This document shows positions 38,401-49,572 of a stretch of DNA of 64,000 bases, one piece after another. Source of the DNA: Umbelopsis isabellina. Taxonomy: Eukaryota; Mucoromycota; Umbelopsidomycetes; Umbelopsidales; Umbelopsidaceae. The stretch spans positions 620,001 through 684,000 of the forward strand of contig JAEPQZ010000008.1 of assembly GCA_016758905.1 (NCBI GenBank), written 5' to 3'. The position numbers and the translations under genes are program-made. The notes under the pieces were generated by a model that was not told the DNA's origin, did no database searches, and saw only the letters and a list, made by a program, of their open reading frames with translations. The stretch's first letter is position 1, and the number at the start of each line of letters is the position of its first letter.

Positions 38401-40817
38401 AAAGCCTTTTTGCGGTTCTGAGAGACACCTTGGCCGTTGGAGAGCATTAAAGCAACCTGGAATTCACCATCAATATCACCACTCTCAGCACTCTTCAAGT
38501 AGAATTCGAAAGCCTTAGTGAGATCCTTCTCTACGCCGCCACCTTCTTCGTAGCAAGCTGCTACCCAAAAGCAAGCTTCTTGAAACGATTCGACTGTTGC
38601 AAGATGCACGAGTTCCTTGAAAGCTGCGGCAGAATCTTTCTCAAGTCCACCCCAACCGTGCAACTTATATCGAGCTACCATGAGTCTTGCGTTTTTACGT
38701 CCGCGCTTGGCAGCCTTTCCATACCATTTGTATGCTTGGCTGTATCGTCTCATCTTATGCAATAGTTGAGCGATAGAAAACTCGGCAGCGTCAGACCCAG
38801 TACTAGCAGCCTTAGTGTAATAATCTAAAGCTTGAATGTAATCCTGTTCAACACCATACCCATTTTCGTAGTAAGCACCGAGGAGGCCATTGGCTCTCAT
38901 GTCACCCTGCTCTGCTGCTTTCTTAAAAAATTCTATTGCTTTTTGGTAATCTTGAGTAACTCCTACTCCTTCTCCGTACATAAGCCCAAGAACTCGTTGA
39001 GCAGAGGCAAAGCCTTGATCGGCAGACTTTTGAAGGTAAGTTACAGCATCTGGATAACTCTGTTGAAGGCCGAGATCTCCCAAGCGATAATTGAGACCAA
39101 GCAAGTATTGAGCAACTGGATCGTTTCGATCAGCAGCAGCTTTGTAATGCATGACAGCCAAGTCATTATTTTGTGCAACATGGTCGCCTTCCTCATACAT
39201 GATGCCTAGTTTTAAAAGTGCTCGGGCATTATCCTGAAATATAAATATCAATAAACTACCGTAGTTGTAATGTTTGGAGTGAAGTGAACCACACCTTTTG
39301 AGCTGCCATTTCGAGCCACTTTAGACCCTGAGCATGTTCCCCTGCCTGTATTAATGAAACACCCAATGAAGTTTGGGAATCAGGGAATTTCTGCTCTGCA
39401 CTTAGCAAGTAATAGGCTCTTGCTTTTTCTTGATCTTTCTGACACATTATTCCTTGCTCGTGGTGAAGACCAACGATGTATTGTGCATACCTAAAGGCGA
39501 TATTAGTAACAGATATGAGATGATGGTTACAGCATGTAACACATACTTATTGCCATTATCGGCACCTCTTCGGAACCACTCAAAAGCTTGAGCGGCATTC
39601 TCTTTGACTCCCTCGCCTTTGGCCAACATAGAACCAACTCGGTATTGAGCCATAGCCTCATTGCAGTTGGCAGCCAATTCGAACCAGTAGAATGCTTTGG
39701 TCAAGTCCTGTGGAACGCCAGCACCATCGTAGTAGCAACATCCAGTAGGATAATATGCGTTGAGGATATTGCGACGAGCCATACTAGAAAGCGTTTGGAA
39801 TGCAAGCGTTGGGTTTCGTGGAACACCCCAGCCATTCAAGTGGCATTGTGCTACCCACACACGGGCTATAGGGTCGTTTGATTCATCGGCAAAGCAACGA
39901 GTTGCTTGGTATGCCTCTATATAATCAGTGGGGTCATCAAGGTCCTGCGCTCGCGTGAAAGCAAATTCTAATATCGATTGAATGGACTTTGCTGATGGGT
40001 CAGTGTTTGATAAAGAGGTGGCAATAGGACTAGTGGCCCTTGCATTTAATTTTCGCTGTTGTCGTAACTCGCCTAGTATGGATTCGTGTGAGAGTTGATG
40101 AGGCTGGCTATCAGTCGATGTGATGGTGCTTGATTTCGAAAGGTGCGATATATCTGTATTAGCGCTGGTAGTCGAACCTCTGGATGTGTTGGTGTCTCCA
40201 AACTCTGCAGAACCCATAAGCTGGAGATGAGGTTGACTTAATATAACGTCAGTCTGCAGTGAAGTTGAAGTAGTGGACTGTGATAATTCCTCCCTGACAT
40301 TGGTTGGCCCAGAAGAGGAGATGGGTATGAGGCCGTTAATTATCTGCAAATAATTAACCTTGGTAAATTGGCCTGCAGAATAAGGAGGAGGAAGAAATTT
40401 ATCTCCCATTCGGCAGGAGGAATGACTAGACACTGTAGTCGCTCGTGATGATATAGAACCGCTCGCTATTGAGGAAGCGTTATCGATTTGTGAAAATAGG
40501 GCGGATATATCACTATTATTGAATCCCGAGCTGCTTGCGGTTACAGTTGAAATATTATTATCATCACCAATGGCATAATCGTTCTTGCTTAACACTGGCA
40601 AAAGAGCTGCAGGCATGTGGTGCCTTCTGAAATCTTCAGCAACAGAGGAAGATGATGAAGAAGGCAGAGTGTGTTCTGAACATGAGGAGGATAGGGAGGC
40701 CCTTCGTGTCGTATGAAGATGTGCAGGGGACCGTCTCCTTGAGTGGTTATGAACTTTGATTTGTCGATGTTGCGGTCGCTCCTGTTGCTGATATTGCTTA
40801 CTTGCTTTCGCACCCAT
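35491..40817 (-). CDS. Giant SEL1-like repeat (SLR) protein with myristoylation-type N-terminus
   Basis: About 1,550 residues over six exons: roughly 40817-39550, 39486-39290, 39235-37940, 37875-36800, 36731-35603 and a last exon coding GYDEACEKLELLN, each joining in frame. The start MGAKASKQYQQQ fits the N-myristoylation consensus (Gly2, Ser6) and is followed by basic residues. Residues about 30-300 are Ser/Thr-rich and disordered. The rest is about 37 SEL1 repeats of 32-40 residues, e.g. AQRVLGLMYGEGVGVTQDY then KAIEFFKKAAEQG. The repeats form a higher-order pattern of eight units. SLR proteins are scaffolds; fungal examples include the chitin synthase activator Skt5/Chs4, but this one is far longer and no partner can be inferred. 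Confidence 0.88.
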
Positions 40818-42351
40818 TGTGTGTTGTGATACGGATGTTTATCAAAGAAGAGGTGCAGCAACTATTTAGAAATGATATGAAAAATGGAGAAAGAGATGTG
40901 TGAGAGAAAAGCAAGTGCTACGCAAAAGATATCAGTGCTCCCTCAGAATTGTTACACTGTAAATGGATATAAACAGGTTTGAGCGGACATTGCGGGATTT
41001 CACTGATGGCGTATCACCAGGTGCCTCAGACCATTGGCCATTTTTCGATTACCCTTATCATTTGCCGTACCTGAATATGTTGAGCAACATGAGTTTTCTC
41101 CAAGTGCAGTGCTGAGCACTTGAATCAGCTAGAGATTTTGCTAATTCTATTAATCTCTTTTTACTGTCAGAACCTTCATTGTATGGATGACATAAGTGTT
41201 ATCATACCGAAATAACAAAATTCACAACACTTTCTCAAACATTACCGATTGTCGATGCCGCTTGTTTTTGTCGTGCCAAAAATGGAAATTCTCGGCGAAG
41301 TGACTTTCCAACTTTCTCGAATGACCTTATTGCAATATACCTAAGCAGTGCATAGTATAAGGAAATGAGCAGCATAACTTAACTAAATTCAGTTTGTAGC
41401 ATTATTAGGCATGTGAATGAAAATGCTTGACACTTTAGCTAAGCAGCATGGTAAAAAAAAAAGGGAGGGGAGTTGAGTCGGTGAATGGTGTCTGCAGCAC
41501 TCGTCGTGTTGACTGTGACGCAACTGTGCCGTACATAGTTCATGGCGCAGTTTTGGGAGCCACAATGAATGACTTTTTCACAGAACTAAAATCTGAGAGG
41601 GGCGCGTCAACCTGAACAGCTGAGCTTCTATATTTACATCTTGTGCTACTTTCCCAAACCTGCGGCATTTGCCCGCCTATTTTATGCAGGACAAGGGGGC
41701 GAAAGGGTGCCTGGCATAGACAGATAGACGATCACCACATTAATTATCTGAAAGAACGTGGTATATAATAGAACGTGTTGAGGTAAGAGAAGTCGCATTT
41801 TGTGATAATGTGCTTTATAAGACTTATTCACGATATGGTTAAGACGAGATGCAACCAAAAATATACATTACACAAAGTGCTCCAGACCGAGGCACTTTTT
41901 TCGGTCGATGGCTGATTATTTGGACATTTTCACAAAGATAATGGATCAATCACGAGCACAATCGCCATGCCACATCAGCGCCTCGAGTGCCGCGAGCTTT
42001 TGACAATCGTAGCAAAAATTGAAAGCCTTCAAATGTTGAATAATTTTGATACCCGGACAGTGCAATGAAAACTTTTGTGATATCTGGATTACGAGGATCA
42101 TGTCTGCTGATATACGATAATGGCCATGGTAAACATTCTCTGGAACTTGGTGGGAAAGGCGCAAAATTGCTCATCAATTACGAGATTAAGGCATAAGGTT
42201 TTACATTTTTATAATCTCAAACAAAACACCTAGGTATGTATTGATAATACAAATGCTGATACAGATGGGGAAAGGAGTAGCGTATGAATTTTTGTACAGA
42301 TAAGAGAAAAACTAGAAAATAGAGTATACTATAAAGTTATGCTATAGGTTA
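40818..42351. other. Long intergenic region
   Basis: About 1.5 kb between the SEL1-protein start and the DUR3-type stop. Overlapping minus-strand frames at 41946-42177 (72 and 75 codons) both look weakly protein-like, which argues against either; neither was recognised. The remainder shows only A/T runs. Confidence 0.4.
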
Positions 42352-44881
42352 TTAATTCTTTTCAGCAAGAATGACTTCAGCTTGGTCGCCACTGCTTGCA
42401 ATGCTAGTGCCTTGTGGAGAGCTTTCAGACTTGCCAAAGCTAGTGATGTCTTGATAGATGCCTTTGAATACAGTGGCGATGGCGGCTCTCGATTCAATCA
42501 CAGGATATATTGCCACCGCGCAGGTACTGCAGAAAATCCAAATAATACTGACAACCACCCAGCCTGTGAAAAATTCTCTGGAGAATACATATTGAGATCC
42601 AAACATTGGAAGTGGCCATAGAATGACGAGCACCAATGTAAGAACCAAACTGGAAATTTTTGCAAAACGAGATGCTTTTAACAAGCCAGCCATCGTTTCT
42701 TCGGGTGTTTCTTCAACAACCACCGGTTTAGGTTCGATTGGAATACTGATTGTGTTCTTATTGTCTTCTTCATCAGGGTCAGCAACTTGTTGAATGGCTT
42801 TAGTGCTTTCCCAGTCAAAATTTTGTGGTTTGATCCAAGTGAGAACAAGCAAGCAAGGAATGGGGACGATGATTGAGGCAAGATTTCCAGCCAGCATGGG
42901 ATAGTTAGCAGCAGTAGATTCTAAGGTGATCTCACCATAGATGCCCTGGGCAGTAACTAGCCATGCAATGAGACCACATGCAAGACCAATGATCGGAGAT
43001 ACCGTGGCAGCTAGCTTGCTCTGCTTGGACCAAAGCAACGTGCACATCAATGGTGCTACAGCAGGGCAAAGCAGGACGCCCATCTTTTGATAATTCAATT
43101 AATAAATTGTGCTTTCAAGAGGATTATTACAAGAACAAATATATTTACCAAAGTGTACAAGTATCCAAGATCGACACCAGTAGCTCTCAAGATAACAGCA
43201 AGAATGCTCATGAAAAATCCAAATCCAATCACGATAGAATGTGAGAAACGAATCACAGCTTTTCCAGAAGCCTATTATAGTAATAGAATAAGCAAAGTCA
43301 GGGTGCTAGTCTTATTGCAATTATAGAATCGTCAAAGTGAAAACTTACTCCTGGCCGGATATATGTACGGAACACGTCGTAAGTCAAGAGTGATGACACT
43401 GCGATAAGCTCAGCAGATGAGGCACTAGTAACGGCCATGAAGACCAAAATAAGACTGGCAAAAGCACCAGCGGGACCAAGTAAACGAGATGCTACATCAG
43501 GAAGTACAAGGCCAGCGCTAACATCTGAAGCACTGATGTCGATCTGCAAAGCACGACCAGCAAGACCAAGACAGGTAGCCAGACCGAAAGGTATGGCAAA
43601 CCAAGATAAGCCACCCATCAAATAAGCCTTGACTGCATAAGCAGGATGTGATGCAATGGCACGTTGCCAATAAGCTTGGTCTACACCTACAGTGGATGTG
43701 TTGCCACAGATGTTAATGATTCTGTAAGAATGTATGTTTGGTCAATACGATATATTTATTCGAATGAGACTTTGTATACTTTTCATACCCGAATATCAAA
43801 GCTCCCAAGGAAGACATTGTCAGAAGAGATCCTTGAGCGTTATCTGGGATAGGAGACTACAAAAATCGTCAGCTACGTATGATATCACTGAAATATCTTG
43901 AGATATGACTTACAGCCTGAGCAGACGCAACGAGCATATCATACATCTTGCTTGGACTACCAATCAAAGGAGAAGTGGCATATACAGTCAGCACAAATGA
44001 GATGATGATGATGAAAATGACAGCTGTGTGCCTGTGATGAGTAATGTGTGATTAGAAGCGTAATATTAGACAATACATGCTGAGAAAAACGATTCACTTA
44101 CGCATAATCAGTCAAGAAAGTAGCTTTAATTCCACCAAACAGAGTATAAATGATGACGCCGACAGGAAGCAAGAAGCAAGCTGCAATGACATTCATATCA
44201 GTCAAATAAGAGACCACAGCGCTTCCGCCCAGCAGAAGCATGGCTGACACGACCTAGTTCATAATTTAATTTCACGCATACGGATGGACTATGAAAATTC
44301 CATGTAGTCAACTTACTATATTGGTTGCCAAAGCAAAGCACAGATATACGATGTGAGTTGATTTTCCATAACGAGCATACACAATCTCAAGGAATGTATG
44401 AGCATTTGGAGCGCGCTTTTTGAGCTCAATAGCCAAGACAGCAAACAGGAGTACTTGTACGGTTGCACCCGCGGCATACCAAAAAGATCCAGATATTCCA
44501 TACTTGTAAGCCATGGAGGTACTTTGCAACAATGTAGCAGCCTTTATATCATATTTAGAGTGTTATACTTGGGCTATCTTCTGATTAAACAGAAAAATAT
44601 ACTGGTAAACGTACCCAAGTCCATGCACTGACAATAGCACTCGCTGTAAGGCCCATCTTGACAGTTCTTTGAGCAGTCATGTACATCTCAGATGATTGTT
44701 GATTTTCGTTCAAGTATCTGTGTAGAGCCTTTGTAACGAGACTCATTGTAACTTTTGATTAAGAGTTAGTGTCATATACATGCTGATATCATAGTCAGAG
44801 AAGAAAATTTTAATTACTGGCAAAGAGAGCACCGAGCCCAATGACAACGCCATAACCTACGCCTTGTGAAAGTACTGCCAT
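42352..44881 (-). CDS. DUR3-type sodium:solute symporter family (urea/polyamine) transporter
   Basis: Multi-exon gene (about six exons) for a polytopic membrane protein of the SSS family. The first exon encodes [20 protein letters not shown], as in fungal urea permeases. Later exons carry [62 protein letters not shown] and the C-terminal [31 protein letters not shown] is the hallmark of the DUR3 branch. It probably carries urea, and perhaps polyamines, across the plasma membrane with protons or sodium. The C-terminal loop with [10 protein letters not shown] is charged and cytosolic. The cluster of GATA motifs upstream fits nitrogen catabolite control. Substrate is by family, not shown. Confidence 0.9.
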
Positions 44882-44966
44882 AATTCTTTCTCAATTTCAA
44901 AGGTGAAATATTTGATCAAAATTGGCGTCATGTAGGACCTGTCTTATATAGAGTGTTTTCCTTGGG

Positions 44967-45486
44967 CTTATCTGTGGAGCTAAGGCAATGATACGAATCA
45001 TAAATAAAGGGAAGGTCAGATGGATAAGACAAAAGATAACGTGCTCCCTGTAGATGTGACAGGCATAGCTTTCTGATCCGTAAATGCAAATGAATATGAC
45101 AGAAAAAGGTTGATCCGCGGAGAAAAAGTAATATGACATATGCTTAAGTAGATTCAACTTTTAAATAAGATTGACATTGACAAAGCACTGAACATCACGT
45201 AGAATATAGATAGAGTACAGAGTACAGAGTATAAAACCTATCATCAAAGGCAGTACATGCTACCTGGAATTCACCATGATTTTACATCTATTTAGCTATC
45301 ATCTAAAACGCAATGTTTGTAAATGAGTTACAAACAAGTTATTATCTGGAGAAAGCACTTATCAGTCATTGGCGATCCTTTTTCACATTGGGACAACATC
45401 CCTAACAATGGAGATAAGAGTACTCCGGCATTCCCCCACGTCACGGCTTAGGCAACGGCTTATCAATGTAATCCAAGATGCTTATC
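44967..45486 (-). promoter_or_regulatory. Cluster of GATA-factor sites upstream of DUR3-type gene
   Basis: Seven GATA-type motifs within about 520 bp upstream of the transporter ATG: CTTATC at 44967, GATAAG at 45023, GATAA at 45035, TTATCT at 45342, and CTTATC at 45358, 45459 and 45481. Fungal nitrogen GATA factors (AreA/Gln3 type) bind paired HGATAR sites, and urea permeases are classic targets. The window itself encodes a GATA factor at 28.5 kb, but a direct link is only a guess. Confidence 0.6.
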
Positions 45487-46143
45487 CTAAGCTGCCAGTG
45501 TGGGTGCTAACCTGCACCCTTCTAGCTTGGTGATATGTTCATTTCTAGTTTGTAATTAAGCTTGCTCCATAACCTTCTCTGAGCCTTGGAATCAAAGTTA
45601 GTATCGATTTAGATTCTGCTGTTATCTGTTATCGCCATTAAAGTTTGCCTGCAAGATATCTCTGCTGTACTCCGAACCGCGCCTATCTTTGTTGATGAGC
45701 GAAAAGATTTAATGCTGGTATGAAGACATTTTGTGCCACAAGAGAATCACGTGCATGTCCGGCTTATCTGCTAAATAGGGTGGCACTTGAGTATCTAGAC
45801 CAAGTTTATATACTTTATCTATGTCGCCCGTTGGAGATTAGGAAAGTAGCGCTATTAGAAGCCGGCTTTTATAGCATGCACAAGCTATCCTTATATCTAC
45901 TGTAATTTTTACTGTGGAGTTGTTACCAGGTACCTTCGGTGTCCCCCTCATTGCTTTATGCTTCTCCGCTCAAAAAAGCTATGCTATTGGCTCAAACAAC
46001 ATCAGATCTTATACCTAACAGTGCAATCTAGCATACGATATTATCCAAAATAACTGAGATCCTTATGTGTTAGTTAAAGGCTTGCCATGGAACAGCCATT
46101 CTCAGCCTTTAGTAACGATTGTCTTAAGCTCATCATGCATTTA
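45487..46143. other. Intergenic DNA left of the transposon
   Basis: AT-rich, no supported gene; a 61-codon plus-strand frame at 45720-45905 has no recognisable content. The TA at 46142-46143 is the left copy of the target duplication of the adjoining element. Confidence 0.45.
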
Positions 46144-46255
46144 CAGTCAAAGAAACTAGGTTGGGCCAATGAGAAAAAACTTGGTCGTTTCAAAGTTACA
46201 TTGGGACACCAATATGAAAGTGGGACACTGATACAAAAGTGGGACATCAGACTGC
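46144..46255 (+). repeat. Left terminal inverted repeat with three 19-bp subunits
   Basis: Starts CAGTCAAAGAAACTAGG and includes CCAATGAGAAAAAACTTGG. From about 46199 come three units of the form TGGGACACCAATATGAAAG. Pairs with the right repeat at 49262-49442 in inverse orientation. Confidence 0.85.
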
Positions 46256-47066
46256 TCTGGTGAACGTCCATATTAGGATATGATTCACCTAACTGAAATG
46301 ATCCCTGAACGAACAATCAATATGGAGAATATCCCCAGATTCGAATCACTTGGGATAATAAGGAGCATTTATAAGAGCTTATGAGTGAATTATTGGTTTG
46401 AAATAAAGCCCAGTAAAGTGATGAAGATACTTAGAATGTAGGGCTTTATTGTTCGTAAGAAAGAAAGATCTAAAGCCATCAGGATCTTGGTCACAATCAT
46501 CATTTATACTCTAAGATATTCGGTTCCGTATGTAGCGCAGGCTCCAAAGTTATGATAAGAAATCAGTATCACCGACAAATTCATATGGGTTTATTCATGC
46601 CAAGTAACAGCTAGTTATTTTTCTAGAAACTTCGTGATGTCCATCAGACTTCCGAATATGAGCCTAGAAACCTCCTTACCTCCCTCGTCAACACCGGCTT
46701 AAGAAATGACTGAGGAGAATTATATCCATTACACCCTTTATTCATACTTCTTGCAAGGATTTATTGTTATTATCTTGGTAATTTCACGAAATAATGGAAA
46801 TGATTACAGCATCTCTAGGCTCATGTTCGTTCAGTTTTCCGGACTGAACTAGCAATAATGAAAGTAATTTTTTCGTATCAGTCACACAAATAAATCATGA
46901 ATGAATAGTGCTTATATATCACAACACATAATGAATTCATCAATTGTATTACGGATTTTGTGTCATGAGACAATAAAAAAAATGAAGATATAAATATAAA
47001 GCTTTTGAACTTTGAATGCACATATCATTCTATATTTTTTTTTTAGTTCAGTTTAGGTGTGCAGAA

Positions 47067-49060
47067 ATGCTTCCAAAAAGAAAGCCTAGTAAAGTATCTA
47101 GATTGATGTATAGATGTATATCATATGTCTTATAACATATTTTCAGATCCTTCTGGGAGCAAAGATGTTGGAGATCCTAGGCCAAGAAAGAAGAAAGGAA
47201 AAGAAAGAGGTATGTTGAATGCATATATGACTGAAATACACAAAGAATACTAATTCGGCATCGTATTTTAGCTAAAGATGTTGCTTTCATTATTCCTAAA
47301 GCCTTTTTGGAGAATGAAGAATATGAAGACTTTCAAGCTCCACTTGGCTTTCTTCCGCCTCTCCCCACTGTACTTAGCGAACAACGCGATATCGAGGAAG
47401 CGACAAGATTATCTTTACAAATGCAACGGGTCGCTGAGTCCGGTGAATCTAGTTCTTCTGCCTCTATACGCCCAACTCCTCGCATTGTCCACTCAACTGT
47501 TATCTCTACTTTCGAAGGAGAAGAAGATTTTCAAGAACCTATTTCACTTGGACCTCGTACTGCTCGCATACCACCCTCAGTTACTGCACCTATACAAGCT
47601 TCTACTCAATCTTCAGGTATGTCAATGACATTTGAATTACACTTTAAAAGATGTTACTCAATGCCCATTGTAATTTAATACAGGAATGACATAAAAGGTC
47701 GAGAAAGTTGTTAGTTCCACTCCAAGTACACCTACTGAATCCTCTAGTACTCCAGTGCATCTGTTTGAGAAAATTAAAATGAAACAAGCGCGCTCCGAAG
47801 CCAAGAGGATGGGTCGCCAAGAATCTTCCACTCCTAACTCTAAGAGACAGCCTAGAGTCGCAACAGCAGTGACTGAAGTTGCTGATCCAAGAGCTAGAAG
47901 AACAAAGTTTGTCATTAAAACCAAATTGGAAGCTATGCAGAGGTCTGGAAACTTCAATCAAGACCAGAGAACTGGATTTATAACGGAGATCAGTCGCGTT
48001 GTTCGTCATCTCAGCAATGTTAATTATGCAGCTTCATTATTTCTGAACTGGTTCTGTCTGAGACTTTTGAGGAACGGCGAGGCTGTATCAAGACTGACTC
48101 ACAAAAGACTATACAACTTTGCTGCTTTATTCGTTGGTCAAGGAGAGAAAACCGATGCCAATATCACTGAAGTTTTCTTGCAATTTAGAAATGACATGGG
48201 AGAAGTGTTTTAGACAACAACAGCTCCCCAACATTCAGTATAGCACGCTGATTACAATAATCATGCGTAGCTATGAAACGCTGATACAGAATCATGTCGG
48301 AACGAATTTCAAACCAAAAACGTTGCGATATCTATTTACGCGGCTATCTATATTGGTTTTCGTTCAAGAGATGACCTGGATGAAAAGCATTATCAGACAA
48401 GACTTTCACTGGTGCTATTCGTACGGATGGTATTGCTTTAGAATTCATTTGTGAACGACCTTCCCATGCCACTGAAGCCACTTTAACACCGGTTGATTTT
48501 GCCGCTGAGATTGATTTAAATTCTGCTACAGTATGGGGTTTGTATCCTAGATTGCGTGATGTTTTTGTTGCTTGCGATGGTGTTGGTACTGGTGCTGGCC
48601 AAAGTAGACAAAGACATAGAATACGTAAAACTTCCACAGGCGAATATTACCAACTTTGCGGGTTCAAGTCTGCTGCCATAAAAAGAGCCAAACATGATCG
48701 AGCCAATGTTGACGCACGCCACCTGATTTCTAATACACCATCAACAAGGACGTGTAAGTGCGTTCAGTTTAATGAAGCCTTGCGATATATATTTCAGAAC
48801 TTTGAGGCAATGCAAGGCTATTATACCACCGGGTTGAAAAGCTCAAGTATCACAGCTACAGAAACAAGCAAAAAGCACTGACCGAAATATGTAAACGGTT
48901 GTTTACAGGTAGCAGAAAATCCATCCAGTCCTCAACTGCCAAACTTGTAATGCTCGATGGAACAGAGAACATGGCGAGTCTTAATTTGCGTTCTATTGCT
49001 TCGTATATGGCTGCCAACAATAACAATCGACCTGAAGAGTTTCGGCGGGGTAAAGCTATT
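47067..49060 (+). pseudogene. Decayed Fanzor (eukaryotic TnpB)-like nuclease gene
   Basis: Starts MLPKRKP, then Lys/Arg-rich DPRPRKKKGKE (a likely nuclear signal), an acidic/Ser-rich linker, and a helical part (RRTKFVIKTKLEAMQRSG, STLITIIMRSYETLIQNHVG). The diagnostic block is at 48440-48720: SATVWGLYPRLRDVFVACDG, KTSTGEYYQLCGFKSAAIKR and AKHDRAN, which has the layout of Fanzor/TnpB proteins around the first RuvC motif. ALTEICKRLFTGSRK lies further on. The reading frame is lost at least three times between about 47.7 and 49.0 kb with no splice found that restores it. The expected first catalytic Asp (GxDPG in relatives) reads GLYPR, and the C-terminal zinc-ribbon and last RuvC motif were not found. 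Family assignment comes from motif layout recalled for Mucorales proteins. Confidence 0.6.
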
Positions 49061-49261
49061 TTGATATTGATATAAAGTTTATTACTTCATATTCTAACAA
49101 CAATATTATTGTTTTGTGGAAAAACAAATAGCCTTCAACAGTTGAATAACATTATGTCTTGTATAACAGCAAGACACCCCATATTTACAGGTAAGTCTTT
49201 TTTTTTTTTTGAAAAATAAAGTTTTCATTCACCCAAAAATTATACATTAATTCAATTTGTT

Positions 49262-49442
49262 ATGTCGCGTTTTCGTATCGCTGTCCTACTTTCGTATCTC
49301 TGCCCTATTTTCATATTGATGTCCCAGTTTTTTATCCATGTTCCACTCTCATATCGGTGTCCCATTTTCGCATAGGTGTCCCAATCTGATATTGAAACGA
49401 CCAAAATTTTTTCTCATTGGCTCAACCTATTTTCTTCGACTG
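49262..49442 (-). repeat. Right terminal inverted repeat with about seven 19-bp subunits
   Basis: Read on the minus strand from 49442 it starts CAGTCGAAGAAAATAGG, then CCAATGAGAAAAAATTTTGG, then about seven degenerate 19-bp units of the type TGGGACACCGATATGAGAG. The array is longer than at the left end (about seven against three units). Confidence 0.85.
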
Positions 49443-49572
49443 TACAAAGCCTTACCAAAGAATTGCACGTGCATGTCCAAATTTGTACTATTTCAACATT
49501 TTTTAATAATCCCGAATTGCTCTCCCTTACCCCAGACTTTCATTCACAGTTGTTACATGGCATTGACTTGCA

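Larger units (their letters stand above)
46144..49442 (+). mobile_element. 3.3-kb DNA transposon with Tc1/mariner-like TIRs and a Fanzor/TnpB-like gene
   Basis: The element is bounded by inverted repeats starting CAGTC(A/G)AAGAAA at 46144 and, on the other strand, at 49442. Both ends are flanked by TA (46142-46143 and 49443-49444), the target duplication of Tc1/mariner-type insertion, and CAGT is a usual terminus of that superfamily. The outer 55 bp or so of the two repeats differ at only a few positions; further in, both ends carry 19-bp tandem units. The only coding remnant is a Fanzor-like gene on the plus strand; no DDE transposase was found, so the copy should depend on a transposase supplied elsewhere. 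Fanzor genes inside Tc1/mariner-like and other eukaryotic transposons are known, including in fungi. Confidence 0.8.

Noticed and set aside
41946-42177. Two overlapping minus-strand frames of 72 and 75 codons
   Set aside because: Both look equally protein-like in different frames, neither matches anything known.
46300-46360. tRNA-like T-arm sequence (GATTCGAATC) with flanking ATCCC/GGGAT
   Set aside because: No acceptor stem, D-arm or anticodon arm fits around it; it is inside the transposon and probably a chance palindrome.
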